DNA from: Chlorophyllum brunneum
Taxonomy: Eukaryota > Basidiomycota > Agaricomycetes > Agaricales > Agaricaceae
Length of the DNA stretch: 64,000 nucleotides
Assembly: GCA_963576785.1 (NCBI GenBank)
Contig: OY756144.1
Span: 1,178,001 to 1,242,000, forward strand
Direction: 5' to 3'
The notes under the pieces are model-generated. The model saw only the letters and a program-made list of their open reading frames with translations, did no database searches and was not told the DNA's origin. The position numbers and the translations under genes are program-made. Below, in pieces: positions 53,501 through 64,000 of the stretch (position 1 is the stretch's first letter; every line of letters begins with the position of its first letter).

Positions 53501-56500
53501 TCATGAGTCCCAAATCGCTCCGAAAGCCGGGATACCCCTGCTCATCATACCATATACCACTTTTTCTGTGAGCTTCTGATTGGAGATAATACAGACTGCT
53601 TCAGCGTCGAAGTCCTTGACCAGACGATACGTCAGTTTGACCATATCAGGTTTACCATGGGTACGGGTGTCTGGGGATGAAAGAACGTACTGCTTCAGCG
53701 CCGCGTTACACATGCTGCGAGGATAAACTACGTACCGTATATGACAGCGTCTGGTGATTTTTCTAGAATAGAGTCCACGAGCTTGTCGCCGAAGGTTTCA
53801 CGTACATTTGGCGACGTCCACAGGAGCTTTATCGGCACCTTTTGCTCGAAAATGCAAGGGGCACATGGGCCAATACCAGAACCCGTGGCTACAATGACCA
53901 GACGACGGAAGAGGGGTACGATACGGAGGACGCCGAAGGTTGGCGCGCCTCGAACCCACAAAGATGTTGGCGGATTGTCAATCTGCTTGGCGGTCCAATC
54001 GCCAGCCCGGCTTACAACCAAGGAGTAACCCTTCTTTCCTGGTTCTGGTACAGTGGCAAAGCCATGCCATTCGAACAACGGATCGTCGGATATGCGAGTG
54101 AAACTTCCGGAGATGGGTGTAGCTGATATATCCTCGGCGTGAGTGCCGGGACCTGAGCTGATGAAATAAACCCACTGTAGTCAAAGTAGATTCGTACAGC
54201 GTGCCTTGAAAGCACTTCGCTGTGAACAGAAACTTTACGAAGCCGGGTCCAGGGTAGAATGATCGAGCCTACGCAAGAAAGAAATTAGCAAAGGGGTGCC
54301 AACCGCGGAAATTAGAACCCACTGGTGAAAATACAAAGCAGCCAGAAATGAGGATCATGGGCCAGAGCTTGCCCAAGGGTCTTGTCCCCTTTGTAGTCGT
54401 TGGTCAATAGGGTGAACTAGGGATTAGGTATCAGCGAAGTTCCCCGTGTGCTCAATTATCGTTTCACCTGGCCCCAGACCAGGGCTGTCGCACCCCACCC
54501 CAGGAAGCGGTGTGACGTCTCAAACTTGTTGTGCTGCTTGGACCGGAAGGTTGGGTAAGCAAGGAACACAATACCTAACAGGAGCACAAGAATAATGTAG
54601 GTTAATGTAAGGGTTGGGACAGATATCTGAGTCATGATTTGAATTTGCCAACACCGTTCAGATCGAGAGAGGAACAGACCGTATCATGCCTTAATAGCTG
54701 CTTGGTTGCTTGTCCAGTCAATAACACCAGCCATATCACGCCAGAAACGGCAAATCCAGAATGTAGTCCTCCTATGTGGTAAACTCTTGCACATATACGA
54801 CGAATAGCCAAGGGCCATCTGGAAAGGATCAGTAACTAAGATAATGGACAAGAAAGTACACACGATGGTGGAACTGCACAAGAGATATTAAAGAATGTAT
54901 TGATCACGTATTCTTGTCGCATCAGGATGGCGCAGAAAAGGTTCACGATGACAATACCTCCAATACGTTGTGCGTCCGCCCCTTTGGTGCATAACCATAT
55001 GAAAATAGACATGTTGATGGCGAACACGATCCCGAAAAGCCGGCGGTAGAGGGTGAATATACGGTGACGCATGTTGCGAATGAATTTGGGCTGCGTCTTG
55101 TCCGGAATGATATCGCTTTCGTATCCGGCCCATGCAACTTCCTCCTTGGATATAGAAGAGACTTCTGAGTTGGCTTCTGTAGCGGAAGATGAGCCTGTGG
55201 CGGATTTGGACGAGTGAAGTTCTTGAATGTAAGCTGACGGCGAGGGGGAGAGTTCAGGTGTGTTGGATGGCGCAATTACAGGTTCGTTTTTGAGGGATAG
55301 TCCTTCCACCGTGCTGCTATCGCTTTCCTCGTGCAGAGAGTCAAGCACTAACTGTTGCAACTTTCGTTTATCTATTTTGCCGTTCCTGAAACGAGGTGAG
55401 TGCGTGAGAGGGATACTCTGTGTTGCATCCACTTACGCTGTCTTCGGAAACTCATTCAGGTGCATAATTCTCGTAGGAACAGCATAGTATGGTTGAACTT
55501 TGGACACGGCTGCTTGAATCGCCTCTGTCTTAGCAAGTGCGGGCGTTACGAAACCCCAGAGTTCTCCATCAATTAAGAGCGCACTCGCGGCGCGAATTCC
55601 GGGGAAAGTCTCGGGTTCAGGTCAACAAATTGGGGAAACGTCAGGGGGTGACCACCTACCTCCATGGCATTAGCCACGCCGTCAAGCTCAACGCGAAATC
55701 CCTAATTTCAAATTAACGATGGGGTGCTACCATATGTGTTGGACGCACCTTAATTTTGACCTGATTATCTACGCGACCAAGGACTTCGAGAGTTCCATCC
55801 TCATTCCAACGACTATCCAAAATGAATCGTCAGACGTGGGTCGTTCACCACTGATGGGAGGAAGCAACACATACCCGAGATCGCCAGTATTAAACATGAT
55901 ACTGTCAACGATTTTATCGAAATGGGTTCTCTAGTATCGATGCTCACTTGCCTGTGTTTTCCAACGAAAGGGTCGGGCCGGTAGCGTTCCATGATTTTTT
56001 CTGGAAGATTGACATAACCACGAGTGACACAAGCGCCTCCCACCCACATCAATCCTGGGGCACCGATGGGCAAAGGTTCCGAAGTCTCTGTATCCAGAAC
56101 ATAAACATTAGTATTGGGAATTGGCTTTCCAATGCTCAAAGCATGGCCCGGGGAGTGCAATTGCATGGTATTGACGATGGTCACCTATATTTGTCGCGCT
56201 ATCAGATTATGTACATCCGAAGACAATGCCAATCATTCACCTCAGTTGGCCCGCAACAATTATAGAATTTAACACGGGCAGCCCAAGCTTCGGCGAGATC
56301 TGGAGATGTCGGAGGTCACATCGTGTGCAAAACGAAACTGCTGCCAACTTCGTACTTTTAGGGCATGGTTCACCGGCAACTGCAACGGCTTTGATGTTAG
56401 GGTAGTCGGCAGGATCGTGGGGCAGGAGCATCGAAGGTGTAGCGACAACCACATCAACGAGCTTCATGACAGCGCGCCATTCCTTTGATGTTTTTCCACG

Positions 56501-57408
56501 CAGATGCAATGTGCACCCATTGCACATACTGCCAAGTATTTCCTTTGGTATTGTTAAGTGGGGTAAGAGGTACTGGTAACCGTTAGAGGCTTACCCAGGC
56601 AGCCATGTCGAAAGATATATTCATGAGCTGAGAAACACGGACACCAGGCTCCATATGGAGACTTCCGGGAGCCAAGCACAGTACTGTCAACGGGAAATGA
56701 ATTCATTGAAACCCAAGGGACAGAGCATTCATGTCGCTTACAGTTCGTGACGTTTTGGTGACTGACATCAACTCCCTTCGGTGTTCCGGTGGTCCCTGTG
56801 ACATAGGTCGGTCAAAGTCATCCCCGAGAGCGGAGAACTGACTTACCACTGGTGAAAATAACATAGGCGCCTCCATTGGTAGCAGCCAAATCCTTCGGCT
56901 TGGTGCAGTGGTCTGAAGGATTTGGACAGATGACTTCTTCAAGATTGACGATATTGTTCCCCACAACCCTTGTTGTAAATTTAGACAGCGTCAACACGAT
57001 ATCTGATCCGGAATCTTTAAGCGCATGCGCCAGTGTGCTATCGGAAACAATGTTCCCGTCAAGAGGTATGTAGGCAGCACCAGCCTTGAGAACGCCGAGG
57101 ATAGCGACTACCATCAAGATAGAGCGCTCAACGAGGACACAGACGCGAGAGTCCGGTTGTACGCCGGTGGTGTGAAGGTGTGTCGCTAGACAGTCAGCCT
57201 GGCGATTGAGTTCTCTGTAGGTGATACTCTCTTCGAAGTTGACAACGGCCAAAGCGTCGGGTCGACGGAGAGCGTGGTGTTCAAAAGCATGGTGAACGCA
57301 GGAGAATGGGGATTTTTTAGTTTCCCCCATCCCGAAACGATAGAAAAGAGACTTGTCAAGAGGTGGAAGGCCGCGAAGCTGGTCTTGCGAGGGATGAAAC
57401 ACAACCAT
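53501..57408 (-). CDS. adenylation domain fused to a membrane ferric-reductase-like oxidoreductase (NRPS-like)
   Basis: About 1,100 residues in many exons. The N-terminal adenylate-forming (ANL) domain activates a carboxylic acid with ATP: TYRELNRQADCLATHL, GGAYVIFTSG joined over an intron to TTGTPKGVDVSHQN, NISFDMAAWEIL, NCCGPTE, FNTGDLG, LGRVDNQVKIKGFRVELDGV and NGKIDKRKLQQL (catalytic Lys). I see no carrier-protein GxxS motif or reductase R-domain next. A Ser-rich linker follows, then several membrane helices (LFGIVFAINMSIFIWL; IGGIVIVNLFCAILM). The C-terminus resembles FAD/NAD(P)-binding oxidoreductases (LVIVATGSGIGPCAP; VKLTYRLVKDFDAEAVCIIS; MSRGIPAFGAIWDS). It fits the fungal NPS12-like proteins as I recall them. 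The first ATG is at 57408. Central exons (54,200-54,900) are not fully resolved; substrate is unknown. Confidence 0.75.
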
Positions 57409-58304
57409 TGTCGGGGTTGTAGACAACTGTTACTGAAGAAACTCTTCAAGGTTTCCGCTTTTAAACCAGAAAGTATGCAGGCAAAGCGGCTTTCTCGTAA
57501 GGCTTATTAGTTTGCTTCGCCGCGCTTGACATGTCCGAAAAGCTACCGTCACTATTCTCTGTAGGTAGAGCGATGTGGGGTACAATTAACCAAACGGGCG
57601 TAGGCACGTAAATGGTAGTTTGCCATACGATAAGGATCGCCCGCGGAACAGTGGAGACTCAACGTGGACTAAGGTTTATCAGTCTCCGAAACTCATGTGA
57701 GCTTTGGCACTTACCTTTTTTTTTAATATAGGATGTCTGCATCATGCATTCTCAGAAGCAAGAGCCACAATGGTGGAGCCTCGCACAAAATGTTTCCGAA
57801 GATGGCTTGGCTTGGGGTGGTTCTGCGAACTGATAGCATTAACCAAGCAAAAAAAGGTGTGCGTGTCAGGATCTGCCTCGGGTGGGAGATTTGACAATCT
57901 TGATCCTTGACCCTCGTCGTGGTGCTAGAGTGTTTTAGTCTCATGAAGTGAGTCTATTTTTGCCACCCTGTTAGGTAACGGAGCTGTCCGATTGGGTGAA
58001 CTTCGGAAGAACTCCATACTACGCTGTTCTAAGGAGCTACCACTGTTGTTGTGTGAGCGACATGTTGTTACACAGGTGTTTTACCCCGATCTGCAATGGG
58101 GGAATACGACGATACCGGGTCCGAGGATTGTTTGAAATGGTGAGATCTCAATTTAATACCTTACAGGGTTACTCGTGACAGAGTTGTGCCCACTCTCCCC
58201 GGTGGTGGGTTTTCCAGATCGTCGAAAGTAGGCGAGGCACCGTGCGCATCAGATTTTTCCCGGGAATGAGGATACAACCATGTGGGATACCTAACGAATA
58301 TGTT
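57409..58304. other. intergenic, nothing recognised
   Basis: Promoter of the adenylation-domain gene and RAD50 3' flank. A T9 run lies at 57,716-57,725. No protein-like frame. Confidence 0.5.
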
Positions 58305-61300
58305 CTATCTGAATCTCTGGCGTTCGATGATGGACTTCTGTCTCGCATCTCGCGACACTCGCCTAATGAATAGCGCTGAGGTGCTAACTCGAGATAGGCA
58401 TAACAGAGATGCGCACCAATAGTATTCCATCACATCACTTTGACCCAGCTTTCTCAAGAAGTTTTCATCATGAGTGATAATGATAAGCTGGAAGTTGGAA
58501 TGGGTCCGGCGTTCATTGATGATGCTGTACCGGAGATGTTAGCGGGATCACTCATGGAACCCAATCTCGGACCCACTCTACTAAGCTGGCCGCCAAGGCA
58601 TCAATGTTCTCGGTATCAAGAGCATTGGTGGGCTCATCTAAAGCGAGAATTCCACAATTCTGGCCAAAGGAATCTGACAGCGCGAGGCGAATAATGATCG
58701 AGGCAAGCATCTTCTGGCCCGCCGAGCATCGACCACGCATATCCATCTCGACTTGATCCTTTGTCATCACGACCTGGGGTCACGCGTCAGGTGTCAAGGG
58801 AATGTGGGGTTGAGGGGTAAAGAACAAACCCTGTAATTGTAAGATCGCTTGTTGGCGCCTCCCTCGACGTCAGATTTGATTTTAATGCCATCGATATCTA
58901 TCAACACATTGGCAACGGAGAAAACACCAAGGCAGGATGTCGTTACCTGTGCCCTGATATGTCTTGTTCCATAGATGCTTCATAATGTCGTTGACTTCTT
59001 CCATCTTGAGGGTATGATACTTCATGATTGCACTGCGACCCACTTCGAAGCAAGTTTAAATTAAGATTAAACATGATACGTACTTGTCAAGCGCTTTGCC
59101 ATACTTCTCCAGGTCATTATTTGCCATGTCAGAAACCTGTGACAGAATGAACGCAGTCACGAAGGGAGAATGAGACGGGAGCCACCTTCACTTTAATCAA
59201 CTGATCCGTGTATCGCTTGTTGATATCCTTGAAGTTCTTCCTGAGATCTGTATCATATTTGTCGACCTGCTGCTGAAGAGTATCGAGCTCTCCACGAATG
59301 CGACCATACTGTCAAGGGGGGGCAGGGTAGGAAAGGGTAGGCGTAAGAGTAAAGAGTGAAAGTGATCAGCAATCAGCAGTCAGCGCCCAACGATCAGGCA
59401 CACGTATACCCACCTCAACACGCAGATTGTCCTCTTTCTCCTTGGCCAACTTGTACTTCTCCTCGAAGTTCCTCCGAGCCTTGGCCATCTCCTCCATGTC
59501 ATGCGAGTCAATCTCGCTCTGCACTTCGCTAATCTGCCTAACAAGTCTTCGAGCACGGATGTTATCGCGGAGATTGGCCACAGAAGCGCCGCTTTCGTTA
59601 ATTTCCTTTTGAATATCAGTAATGACCTCCCGTATAGCGCTAAGCTGGCCGTTAAGTTCCTGAAGTTCCAGATCGAGCTGTTGGACTCGTTCGGAGGTGT
59701 TTTCGAGTTCGCGGGCACGTCGTTCCTTGATATATCTAGCGGAGCGACTCCGTTAGCAAGAAACTGGGGAGTAAAGCTGCGATTTTACCGCTCAACGCCT
59801 TTATGTACATGATTAAGCTTGTTCGTGCTGCCGTTGAGCTCCTGAATCTGCGCCGAGATTTGAGAAAGCTTGATATTCAACTCTTGTTGTGAGTCCTGGA
59901 ACGACAACTTCAACGCCTCAATTGGGGCCTCTCCTTCTGTAATTTGACTGTCAAGAACCTGTCCGTGTCGTATTAAAACAAAGGATATTTCGGGAACAGA
60001 AGAACTTACTTTGATCTGGTCCGTGAACAATCCAATATCCTTCCTCATTTTCTCAATGCTCTCCTCTAATACTTCCTTCCCATGCAATTTACTCGACAAC
60101 CCAAGCTCCTGCTTCTCCATCTGATGCAAACTGTCTTCTAACGTCCTGATCGTCACATTCTGCCTATCTCTCTCGAGCGTAATACTCTGCTTTTCGCGTT
60201 CAATCGTTCGGCTAAGAATAGTTCATTCAGCACATTGGCATCCGGGTGTCAAATTATGTTAAGGGAAGACCAATAATCATAAAACATAACAGAGAAACTC
60301 ACAACGTGCCTGACAATTCATCGAGCTCCCGTTGAACATCGTCAGCTGTGCGGGTGGTACCGGTGCTTCGAAGTGAGTTCTCAATGGACGCAGCTTCTTG
60401 CTGAGCTTTCTCCGCTTCTTTCTGTAAACGTGCGACTGTCGACGCTTGCTGCTTGAGATTAGTAAGTTCACGAATCTGGTCTTTAGTGTCATCAAGTTTT
60501 TCTTGCTCCTACGCGTCACATGAAACTCAGTGATGGGAGGGAAGAGAAATGTACGAGACGGACCTCATCTGCGCGCAACCGAAGTTCGGGAGTATGCTTA
60601 TCGAGATCTTTAACCCTAGCCTCAAGGGCTGGAATCTCCTCCGATTCCAAGGTCTTCGCCTTCGCATCGGCGGGCCTCAAATTCTGTAACTTCTCTTGAA
60701 TCTCCTCCCAAGCTGACAAAGTCTCCTTACTCTCCGCAATATCCAAATTTTCACCTCCTTTAATGAGCGTTTTGAGCTAAAAACAGACGGCCAACGTCAA
60801 TCAGCACATCCTGCAAAACACAAGTAACGCACAGTCTTCTCCATGGTAGCCATCTCGCGATCATTCATATGACGACTGCAAGCCTGGCACTTCTTCTCCA
60901 ATTTGCTGACTCTGATCAAGTTTTCGTAAACCTCATTTGCTTGCCCAATGAGCACATCACGGCGTCGTAGGTCAACTTCCTCAGCCACAGCTTTCATAGC
61001 ATCTTCGTACGACAAGTTCTCAAGGTCGTCGGTAAGCTCAGCTTTGATTTTCTTATTAATGGCTAGATGGTGAGGGAGCTCAGACTCGAATGTCGGGTGT
61101 GTATGCATAAGAACTTACACTCGAGTTCACGTTGTTTGGCTTGTTTGTCCCGGAGAAGGTCATCCTTTGTCTTGTTGGCAGTTTGGACCTCAGCAAAAAG
61201 ATTAGCGACGGAGGTGTTGGTCGCAGACCTTTCCTTCTCCTTCTGACCCAAAAGCTCATCGATTTCCTCTTCCACGTTATCCTGAGACAATTCCTTTGTT

Positions 61301-63358
61301 GCAAACTTGCGGTACTTGTCGGTGACAATCTTGAAACTATTTTGATATCCTCAGTGATAGTCCCGATGAAGGGGAAACAAACTCACGTATTCCCAGCTTC
61401 GTTCGTCTTGCCCCTGATCTCAGCCCTTTTCACATCCAACCTCGCTCTCGAATCGGCTTGCAAACTCAACGTTCGCAGCTCCATATTCAATTGCTCCCTC
61501 GTCTCTTCCAGCCGCTTCCCTTTTTCAGTCTTTTCTTGTAGCCGCGAGTCGAAATTGGCTTCGGTATAATCGCGTTTGAGCTTGGTTAGACGTGATTTCT
61601 TTTCTTCGATGTCGCCTTGAAGAAGTATGAGCTCGGATTTGATAATTTGTTCATCTTCAAGCTGGCGTTCGGTTTTCTTTACGTTGACTTGGCGTTCATG
61701 CTGCACCCCGATGCGCTTAGGTAGTGAGGTAGAAATGATAGAGAGGGAGGCTTACGATTTGCTCTTGGAGGTTGTTTTTCTTAAGTTTTTTGCTGCCGAG
61801 GTCACTCTCCATTTCGAGAACTTTGCGCTGGTGAGCGTTGGATTTGTCTCGAATTTCGGCCTAAGTGGAGTTCAGGTGTTTGTGCTTGGAAAAAGGGGAT
61901 TGCCTACTTGTATCTTCTCGAGGTCTGCCGTCTGCTTGCGACGCATCTCTTCGAGGCGCGAGAGAAATTCGTGTGCCTTCTCTCGTTCCAGAGGGGAGTA
62001 GTTGAAACCCTTAATCCTATGCTTGTCGCTGATCTCGTGAATGAGTTGTTCCCGCTCGGCAATTTGGCCTTTGTGCGCCTTGTACGAAGTGTTAACACCT
62101 TCTATGTAGGTGTGAATGCAAAAAATGTACCTCTGCTTCTCCGAGGAGTTTACCGTGCTGGATGACACAGTCTGTATGTTCCTGTCGCACATCTGCAATC
62201 TTTTCCTCGAGATCCTCCTTTTTGTTAAGCTCAGTTTGCAACCTGCGTTTCTGTACACCAATGTGTTCGTCGAAGTTGCTGAGCCGAGTTTCGAGTTCCT
62301 GGTCAGTTCCTAGAGTGGCATTGGTCCACACTGACTTGTACGACCATTAGTATACTTACCTGCCAGCTCCTGCAGGTTCAACTTGAGCTCCTTGTAGTCA
62401 TCCTGTAACCGCTCCTTTTGTTTCACGAGATTCTCGATATGGATATACGTTTCCCGGAATTTGGTCGCGTGTTCGTAGAATTGCTGGTTGGATATGACTT
62501 GCGCATCGTACTGCTTTTTGAGTTGTTCGTGCTCGGACTCTTTGTTAGCGATAGTCGATCGGGTCTCAGCAAGGTTCTTCTTGACATCGTCAGCTCTGTC
62601 TTTTTCTTGCTTAAGGCCCGCAAGTCGAGCATTCTCGGCTTTGAGATCCGAGGTACGTTCTTTGCGAAGGTTCTTTATGGAGTCGAGAGCTTTCGCGTAC
62701 CTATTCTAGGGGTGAGTAGGAAGAAATGAGTGGTCGAATAGGTAGGGGGACCTGGTTGCTTCGAAAATCTCGTCGAATTTTCTCTTGAGGTAGGATGGCT
62801 CGGAAAAAGGCCAGTAGGAGTCCTCTTGGTGACAGAATATGACGTTGTCAAGTACAGCCTTGGAGACACCCAACAACTGTGGAATCTCAATATCCATCTC
62901 GGCACATTTTGTCGAAATGGTTGTACGCTAAATGGGATTCACTCATTGTAGGGGACAAATTAACAAAAAGCTCTTACTTTACCGGTCTTCTCCGACTCAT
63001 TGGCGAGTGATAAGATACCCTCCAAAGTCTTCATCGACATTGTTGTCTTCTTTGCGGTCAAACTCAGATTTCTAACAGCCAACATTCTTGTAGCATTCGC
63101 AGCAAAGAATCTCAACTTGACTTGCGCTTTGACCTCCTTCTCATTGGCCATCTTGGGGTCATGAATGAATGCACCTCCACGGGTGCCTGGTGGTTGATCA
63201 CCAGTTGTTGCGTATTTGAGGCATTCGATGATGGTGGTTTTGCCACTACCGTTGTGGCCTACAATGACGGTGACGGGAGAGAAGAATTCGATGACTGCGA
63301 TTTGTTTGTCGTCGAAAGAGCGTATGCCACGGATTGCTAGTTTGTCTAGGTGTGCCAT
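58305..63358 (-). CDS. RAD50: DNA double-strand-break repair ATPase RAD50
   Basis: Rad50 is the SMC-like ATPase of the MRE11-RAD50-NBS1 complex, tethering and processing broken DNA ends. The N-terminus [20 protein letters not shown] is canonical; Walker A is GHNGSGKTT (about residues 34-42). The Q-loop region is [16 protein letters not shown]. Long coiled-coil exons fill 62,700-59,370. The zinc hook CQAC is at 60,878-60,889. The ABC signature is [14 protein letters not shown], and Walker B is [13 protein letters not shown] near 58,600. The last exons read [36 protein letters not shown] and [18 protein letters not shown], with TAG at 58305. Many short introns; not every one was placed. Length fits the roughly 1,300 residues usual for Rad50. 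The ATG is at 63358. Confidence 0.96.
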
Positions 63359-64000
63359 GGTGTTAGAGTAGGTGCTGGCACATTGAAGACACGGTTGACG
63401 CGAAGGGCGTGACTGAAATAGAGTCATGCGTGACTTGTAAATTACGTCTTACGTCAACCTCTTCATTGCCAACTGTGTCACAATCCAGCGCAGAGAACTG
63501 TGGGAGGTCCATGGCCGATATCAAAGGGATATACTAAACCAGATTTCGCTTGCGGAATAACCGTGTTTTGGAAGCAGTGAAACGCGGAGTATGCGTCCGC
63601 GAACGGTGGAAGGTATGTCAAACCCAAGGGGGAGAAGAAAAGCTATGGTTGTTGGTTAGTGTGTGGAGGTCGGGTTCTAGCGTTCTTCCGGATTGGGTTA
63701 GGTCGACAGTGCGAATGAGATTGTCGCCGTATGGCCCATGGGACAGAGGTTGGACCTGTGGATGCCGGATACTCAGGCGATGCGAACGGAATATGTAGCA
63801 GGTGATTGCAGGAACTGAAGGTGAAACGACTCTACGCCGCGCCGTAGATCCAAAGTCCTGCACCCGGCCTCCTCTCCCTCCGTCTTAACACACTCCACGG
63901 GCCACCCACCTGCTAGATTATCATGTAGATAAGTAATTGCAGGTATCGCGACCCACGTGACAAGTGACATAATGACTTGGGTGTGATTTTTGCTTCAGCG
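63359..64000. other. right edge, nothing recognised
   Basis: RAD50 promoter and an unassigned 0.6 kb. Several short frames exist on both strands, none protein-like enough to support. Confidence 0.5.

Noticed and set aside
63550..63970. Short frames at the right edge on both strands
   Set aside because: Overlapping frames of 62-82 codons with no motif; cannot be supported without sequence beyond 64,000.

Overview
The window is nuclear DNA from a filamentous basidiomycete, very probably a mushroom-forming Agaricomycete. The evidence is many 45-60 bp GT-AG introns in nearly every gene, intron-bearing tRNAs, agaric-type BTB proteins, glyoxal oxidase and LTR retrotransposons. No bacterial features are present. 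Exon coordinates below come from reading splice signals against family conservation; frame sums were checked for the genes where exons are listed.

Layout. 1-31.9 kb and 53.5-64 kb are gene-dense. From the left they hold: the 5' end of RAD4/XPC (-), a BTB gene (+), AVL9 (-), a secreted protein (+), EBP2 (+), a poorly coding stretch, cofilin (-), a metallo-beta-lactamase-fold hydrolase (-), a small orphan (-), tRNA-Gln (-), a 207-aa orphan (+), a second BTB gene (-), an aldo-keto reductase (+), two tandem BTB genes (+), RNR1 (+), tRNA-Leu and two tRNA-Gly, a derlin (+), a DUF4436-like membrane protein (-), a SET/MYND protein (-) and an alpha/beta hydrolase (-). The right arm carries an adenylation-domain/ferric-reductase-like fusion (-) and RAD50 (-).

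The middle (32-52.4 kb) is one nested transposon complex. A glyoxal oxidase gene on the - strand was split by a Ty1/copia element with 308-bp LTRs and a TTGAG target duplication. Two Ty3/gypsy chromoviruses later inserted into that element in opposite orientations, with GCATG and GTACT duplications. The 3' part of the glyoxal oxidase lies at 31,970-33,718 and its signal-peptide exon lies 17.7 kb away at 51,476-51,802. A solo LTR with an AAAAG duplication sits just upstream of that exon. The copia copy is heavily decayed by C-to-T/G-to-A changes that hit catalytic motifs. The gypsy copies are much younger (about 1% LTR divergence), carry a C-terminal chromodomain, show a Tf1-like self-priming signal, and have an extra unrecognised ORF after pol.

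The host genes do not form one pathway. They are mostly housekeeping genes: DNA repair (RAD4, RAD50), dNTP synthesis (RNR1), ribosome biogenesis (EBP2), actin turnover (cofilin), secretion (AVL9) and ER quality control (derlin). Interspersed are lineage-specific BTB genes and metabolic enzymes.
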